Source: Ministeria vibrans ATCC 50519 (lineage: Eukaryota > Opisthokonta > Filasterea). Taken from it: a stretch of 28,161 nucleotides of DNA. The DNA lies in the NCBI GenBank assembly GCA_943704425.1, contig CALSCP010001284.1:16279-44439 (forward strand). The letters are read 5' to 3'. Shown piece after piece: positions 24,376 to 28,161 of the stretch. Below the pieces are notes generated by a model. It made no database searches. It worked only from the letters and a program-made list of their open reading frames with translations, and had not been told where the DNA came from. Position numbers and translations under genes: made by a program. Each line of letters opens with the position of its first letter. Position 1 is the stretch's first letter.

Positions 24376-25021
24376 TCACACACCACTGTACACAATACAT
24401 ATCGTATGCCGTACCGCAAGCGCGTCGTCCATGCTCAGCGAGGTCGTCGCCATGACGTACGCCGTCGCAATAGTACAACTGCGCGAAATTCCGGCGATGC
24501 TAATTGGAAGAAAGGGAATTTCAACATTGGGTGGAGATTCACTCGTAGGCGTACCAGTGGACGAGGACTGATCCACCGTTGACACGGGCGTCGTGGATGA
24601 AGTGGAAGCAGTCGTGAAAGTGACTTTCGCTACAACAAACCAACGTAGAGTGAGGAAAGGGAAACGGTGAAATAAAAAGGAAAAAAAGAAAAAAAAGAAG
24701 GGAGAAGTACTGTGGGCGGCTCATTCGTACATGTTTGCATCGGGGGTATCGTCAATGACGACATGCTTGCCGGCAATGCCCTACAAACGCACCAATTACG
24801 CTAAAGTGGGTTGAACAGTAATCCTCTCACTTCGTGCGCCGGCGCCTGATCCGGTATCAGGGACAACACATGCGTGATGCCGTGCGTCTTCAGCGACTCC
24901 AAGTTCCGCGCAGCTACGAGCTGAAGTGTTGGGAGCGCAACAGATAATCAAAATGCAAAATCGCACCTTCCACGTTTCCGACGTAGAGGCCCGGCAAGAC
25001 CTTGCCCATCGAAGCGCCCAT
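23849..25021 (-). CDS. DUSP22: Small dual-specificity phosphatase, DUSP22/JSP1-like, probably N-myristoylated
   Basis: Atypical dual-specificity protein phosphatase. Eight exons (25021-24967, 24913-24831, 24780-24731, 24629-24555, 24499-24415, 24196-24113, 24045-24001, 23932-23849) give 186 residues, matching the 184-205 of DUSP22/15. The N-terminus MGASMGKVLPGLYVGN parallels DUSP22 (MGNGM..ILPGLYIGN), so Gly2 is a likely myristoylation site. VHCIAGISRS is the HCX5RS active site with Cys88 and Arg94, and Asp57 in DDTPD is the general acid. In human DUSP22, as recalled, these are also Cys88 and Asp57. NPNHGFRRQLRQFE is the usual downstream block. The catalytic Cys codon is split by the intron 24554-24500, so the site is invisible in unspliced ORFs. 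It is head-to-head with the DHHC gene, 194 bp apart. Confidence 0.93.
24215..24383 (-). repeat. (CA)n microsatellite in a DUSP22-like intron
   Basis: A long CA run on the plus strand (TG on the coding strand) with CTCACTCA interruptions fills most of the 218-nt intron 24414-24197. His-Thr and Cys-Val open frames here are artefacts. Confidence 0.95.
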
Positions 25022-25215
25022 GGGTTGGCTAAAGAGCTAAGCACAAGCTATTCTCGTTTTCAGAGTTTAATAATTTTTTTGCGTGATTTGACTTTTGACT
25101 TTTGAGATAAGCCTTGATCGAAAAATCGAAATTGGTACAAGTGTCAAGTAGTGAAGAGTGAAGACTGATCACTGAAGTAGACCACAATTTTCTATCGGCA
25201 GACGTTTGGTACGTC
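25022..25215. promoter_or_regulatory. Shared head-to-head promoter region, DUSP22-like / DHHC
   Basis: A 194-bp AT-rich gap between divergent start codons. It includes short direct repeats (TTTGACTTTTGACTTTTGAG near 25087-25106), but no known promoter element is recognised. Confidence 0.45.
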
Positions 25216-26739
25216 ATGGCTGATGAAAACCCTAGTCATGCGTCTGTTCCGATAGAACCAGCGCCGTTAATAGGCTCGAATGAGGTCAGTGTTGGGTTTG
25301 AATTCCCTCTTCTAATGTTGTTTACCTTTTCTCCCTCTGCAGCTCTTCTGCAACGGTCGCGTCCTCAGTGGACCGCGCGAGAAGGGGAAGTACTTCTTTA
25401 TTGCCCTAGGCTACCTTGTGATCGCCAGTGCGCTCATGTTCACCGTTCCGTAAGAGAGAGCTCGATGCAAACGAAGAGGGTTGTCTCTGAAAACACAACT
25501 GTAGGATTCCCTACCTCTCTGTGCGCGTCTCGCCTGCAATAGGCGTCATTGGTGTCTACCTGTGTGTACTGTCGTTTGTGTCATTTGTCGTGACGAGCTT
25601 CTCAGACCCAGGGATCATTCCAAGAGGTACTTTGTGTGGCGTTGGCTGTGACACTTTCTCAGTATGTGTGTAGAAACCGCCAAGGCGCCTCCAAACACTG
25701 TGAATGTCACTCTGTACAAGGAAGTGATTGTACGCGATGCGGTGCTTCAGCTCAAGTGGTGCGAGACATGTCGCTTTCACCGTCCTCCGCGAGCGACCCA
25801 CTGCAGTCGCTGTAACAACTGTGTTGAGGTTTGCTACATACAATATGGGGGTGATGCTCTGCTCATGAATGAATCGTCTTTTAGCAATTCGACCATCATT
25901 GCCAATGGACACGTAACTGCATTGGACGCCACAACTACAAGTACGCAATCTCTCTTTGTTCGCTCATTCTTACCTTTTGCATCGGTTCAGATATTACTTT
26001 GCAATGCTGTTCTGGTGCACCATACTGTCGCTCTACGCTCTGGGCGTTGCCGTGGCGCACATCGTGCTAGTCAACAGTTCTACGCCCGCTCCCCCACATA
26101 CTCCTTTCCCCTCCGAGCGCTTCGTTGGCGTCTCCGCCTGTCTCATTGCCTTTGCCATTGGCGGCACCATTGGCGTTGGCAGCCTTTTCATCTACCACTG
26201 CAAACTCGTCTGGGCCGGTCTCAGCACCAATGAAAAGGTAAGCCATTATGCAGCCTAAACCTATCTTTATCTATTATAATTTTGTCGCAGTTGAGTCGAC
26301 GGTACATTCGCGTGCCTCGCCAACCCTTCGACAATGGTCCTCGACGCAACATCACCACATCCCTCTGCGGCGTTCGCCCTCAAAGGTCCTTCCAACTCCC
26401 CACAAACAGTTTTGACCACTCATATTCACACACATGTATATATTCTATCATTTTGTTCTTTATTGTTTGTTTTGGTTTGGTTTGGTTTGGTTTGTTTTAT
26501 TTTTCTTCCTCAGCTTTGTCATTGCGGCTGGTCGAACGGGCCGTGAGGTTCGTTGGGATCCCATCTATCCAGTCGATCCCGTGTGTCTTTGGCCCCCTCC
26601 TTTCCCTTCTCCGCCAGTGCCTGCCACCGAGTCGATTCCACTCAAACCTCTTCGTCAAAAGTCTGTTCTCACTCCCGCCATTCCTCTCTCACCACCACCC
26701 GTGCGTGCCTCCAATCCACAGGCCAGTGAGACCACCTGA
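25216..26739 (+). CDS. ZDHHC: DHHC-type protein S-palmitoyltransferase
   Basis: DHHC enzymes attach palmitate to cysteines of membrane proteins. Eight exons (25216-25284, 25343-25449, 25505-25626, 25674-25828, 25885-25940, 25991-26237, 26291-26385, 26514-26739) give 358 residues. Four membrane helices are visible: YFFIALGYLVIASALMFTV, IGVIGVYLCVLSFVSFVV, YYFAMLFWCTILSLYALGVA and ACLIAFAIGGTIGVGSLF. SDPGIIPR after the second is the family DPG motif. The zinc/cysteine-rich domain runs WCETCRFHRPPRATHCSRCN to FDHHCQWTRNCIGRHNYKY, with catalytic Cys157. LSTNEK after the fourth helix corresponds to the TTxE motif. The Pro-rich tail (PPPFPSPPVP) is cytosolic. The QWTR after DHHC differs from the common PWVG. 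The DHHC codons sit in a 56-nt exon. Confidence 0.96.
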
Positions 26740-26872
26740 AACTTTGTGCGGGGACATTCAAAGAAAGCACGTCGACATTTTCGGAACTGCCGTTGATTCA
26801 ACTTAGTGTACAATTAAAACCGAAATTTAAAAATCCATAATTTTGTTAAGAATCAAAGCTCATTGACTCACT

Positions 26873-28161
26873 ATGAACACGACAGGTGTTCTTGTGTACT
26901 ATGCGATGCCGCGGATCGTCTTTGAGACGCTAGAAGGGCAGGGATTTGCCTTCCTGCAGGGCTTCACCGTTCTCTTTGTCGCGCTTCTCGCTCTCTCGCT
27001 CGACGCCGTCTTCTGGGAGTGCCGCGAGAAGGAGGCCGACGAAAGCATGGAGGTAGCTTGCCTAAGGCCGTTCATGCGGAACCTAATGCGTCACTAAGAA
27101 TTAGTCATAATTTTTAACGACGGTTTTTTCTTTTCTTTTTTTTTTCTTCTGTTTTTCTCCTCCCACTGCAAAGCGTGCGCGCCATCACACGCTCCACACC
27201 CTCGGCTTGTTCTTCTCAAACTTCTTCACGGTCCCTGCCGTGAGAGATGCCTGGTCGTGCATCCGTTCTGTCGGTACGGGTCGTGCAAACAACAACACGC
27301 AAATACGTTAGACATAATTGCGTTTTCCCCTTGTTTCGTCTTGACAGACGGCAACGCCTGCTCGACGTTCATCGAGACGGCAGATGCCTCCAGTGACGTG
27401 TGGTGCGTTGTGATGGGGATGAATCTGTACGCGATGCTCGCCTACCGGCACACCCGCTCGCAGGCCTTCATGCTGCAGACGCTCGTCTTTGTGCTTGTGT
27501 ACTACACGTCGATGCAGGGCGGCAATGCCATGATCGCACCCTCCATTGTCTGGCTCTTTATGGTCTCCGTCATTCCGACCATCATGATCATTATTGTGGG
27601 CTTTCTGCGAGCGCTGCGCTTTGATCGCCTAAGCGCCTGGATCTTGGTGGGTAAGGTGCACGACGATGTCAGGGAGACCAAGTACATGAACGCCATCAAT
27701 GCCTTTGGCGTTGGCATGACAATCATTGTGTTCTTCATCATGGCTGATGTGAACGTGGGCACGTCCCACTCGGTGTCGGTGAGCACGTCACTGCCCCAGT
27801 TTCTCTCGATGGTGCTCATGATGATCGCCGTCTACTTTGGCACGCGCTTCCCCACCGACATCCACCGTCACAAGATCAGCGAAAAGGTCCCAGATTGGGG
27901 AGTGCGCTGGGTCCCACTGCAACACTACGGTACTCTCATGCGCGACCCTGTCTTCAACTCACTGCGGCACGACTCCCGCATGAGCTCCCTCAACGTCCAG
28001 CGGGCCCAATACATGAACTGGTGCTGGAGCATTGTTGCTCCCGATCTTCTCTGTGTTCAACCCGAAACTGCCTACCAGGTATGCGCGTTTTTCTTCTTCA
28101 CATATTCACTCTCCGATACCACGCACCACGCACCACACACACATACACACACACAAAAAAA
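26873..28161 (+). CDS. Unrecognised multi-pass membrane protein, 3' part beyond the window
   Basis: I do not recognise this family. Exons 26873-27052, 27174-27273 and 27348-28078 join in phase to give the first 337 residues. The GTATGC donor at 28079 shows the gene continues past the window. Hydrophobic segments are FLQGFTVLFVALLALSLDAV, VWCVVMGMNLYAMLAY, AFMLQTLVFVLVYYTSM, IVWLFMVSVIPTIMIIIVGF, AFGVGMTIIVFFIMADV and FLSMVLMMIAVYFGT, about six to seven helices with short loops. Two cysteines and an acidic SVDGNACSTFIETADASSD loop lie between the first and second helices. A polar stretch (PTDIHRHKISEKVPDWGVRW) follows the last. Rhodopsin, channel or transporter signatures are not apparent. It lies 133 bp downstream of the DHHC gene on the same strand. 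Confidence 0.8.

Noticed and set aside
24134-24571. His-Thr-rich plus-strand ORFs
   Set aside because: They come from a (CA)n microsatellite inside a DUSP22-like intron.

Overview
The window is nuclear DNA from a single-celled eukaryote. Thirteen protein genes are dense on both strands. Most are split by short GT-AG introns of about 45-120 nt with CTRAY-like branch sites, and the code is standard. Intergenic DNA is AT-rich and full of microsatellites. The gene content points to a protist on the animal/fungal side of the tree: a CENP-K-like kinetochore protein, a Byr4/Bfa1-like protein, a Notch-like chain of EGF repeats on a type I membrane protein, a PKA-regulatory-subunit-like protein, GTP-type PEPCK and a DUSP22-type phosphatase. 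A unicellular holozoan or close relative fits best. That placement is inference; no species is recognised. All exon joins were made by eye from splice sites, reading phase and family motifs. Total coding lengths come out as exact multiples of three for every complete gene.

Left third (1-9075). A CENP-K-like gene (minus, C-terminus beyond the window edge) is head-to-head with mitochondrial ribosomal protein bL35m (plus), 126 bp apart. bL35m is tail-to-tail with a 1201-residue Byr4/Bfa1-like gene (minus) that carries an unexpected N-terminal membrane segment. Upstream lies an ELMO-domain gene (minus).

Middle (9076-18270). A 24-EGF-repeat transmembrane gene (minus) contains a five-N assembly gap inside five near-identical 120-bp repeats. 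It is followed by a 340-bp palindromic MITE-like element. Next come RPF1 (minus, 60S ribosome biogenesis) and, head-to-head with it, a PKA-R-like protein (plus).

Right third (18271-28161). REX4 exonuclease (plus) converges on GTP-PEPCK (minus). A DUSP22-like phosphatase (minus) is head-to-head with a DHHC palmitoyltransferase (plus). An unrecognised multi-pass membrane protein (plus) runs off the right edge.

The genes do not form one pathway. Loose themes are ribosome production (bL35m, RPF1, REX4), mitosis (CENP-K, Byr4-like) and membrane or lipid-linked signalling (EGF receptor-like, ELMOD, PKA-R-like, DUSP22, DHHC). I see no clear new multi-gene system. The strongest leads are the membrane-anchored Byr4-like protein, the EGF protein with a PDZ-ligand tail, the PKA-R-like architecture, the MITE-like palindrome, and an intron-borne repeat shared by three genes.
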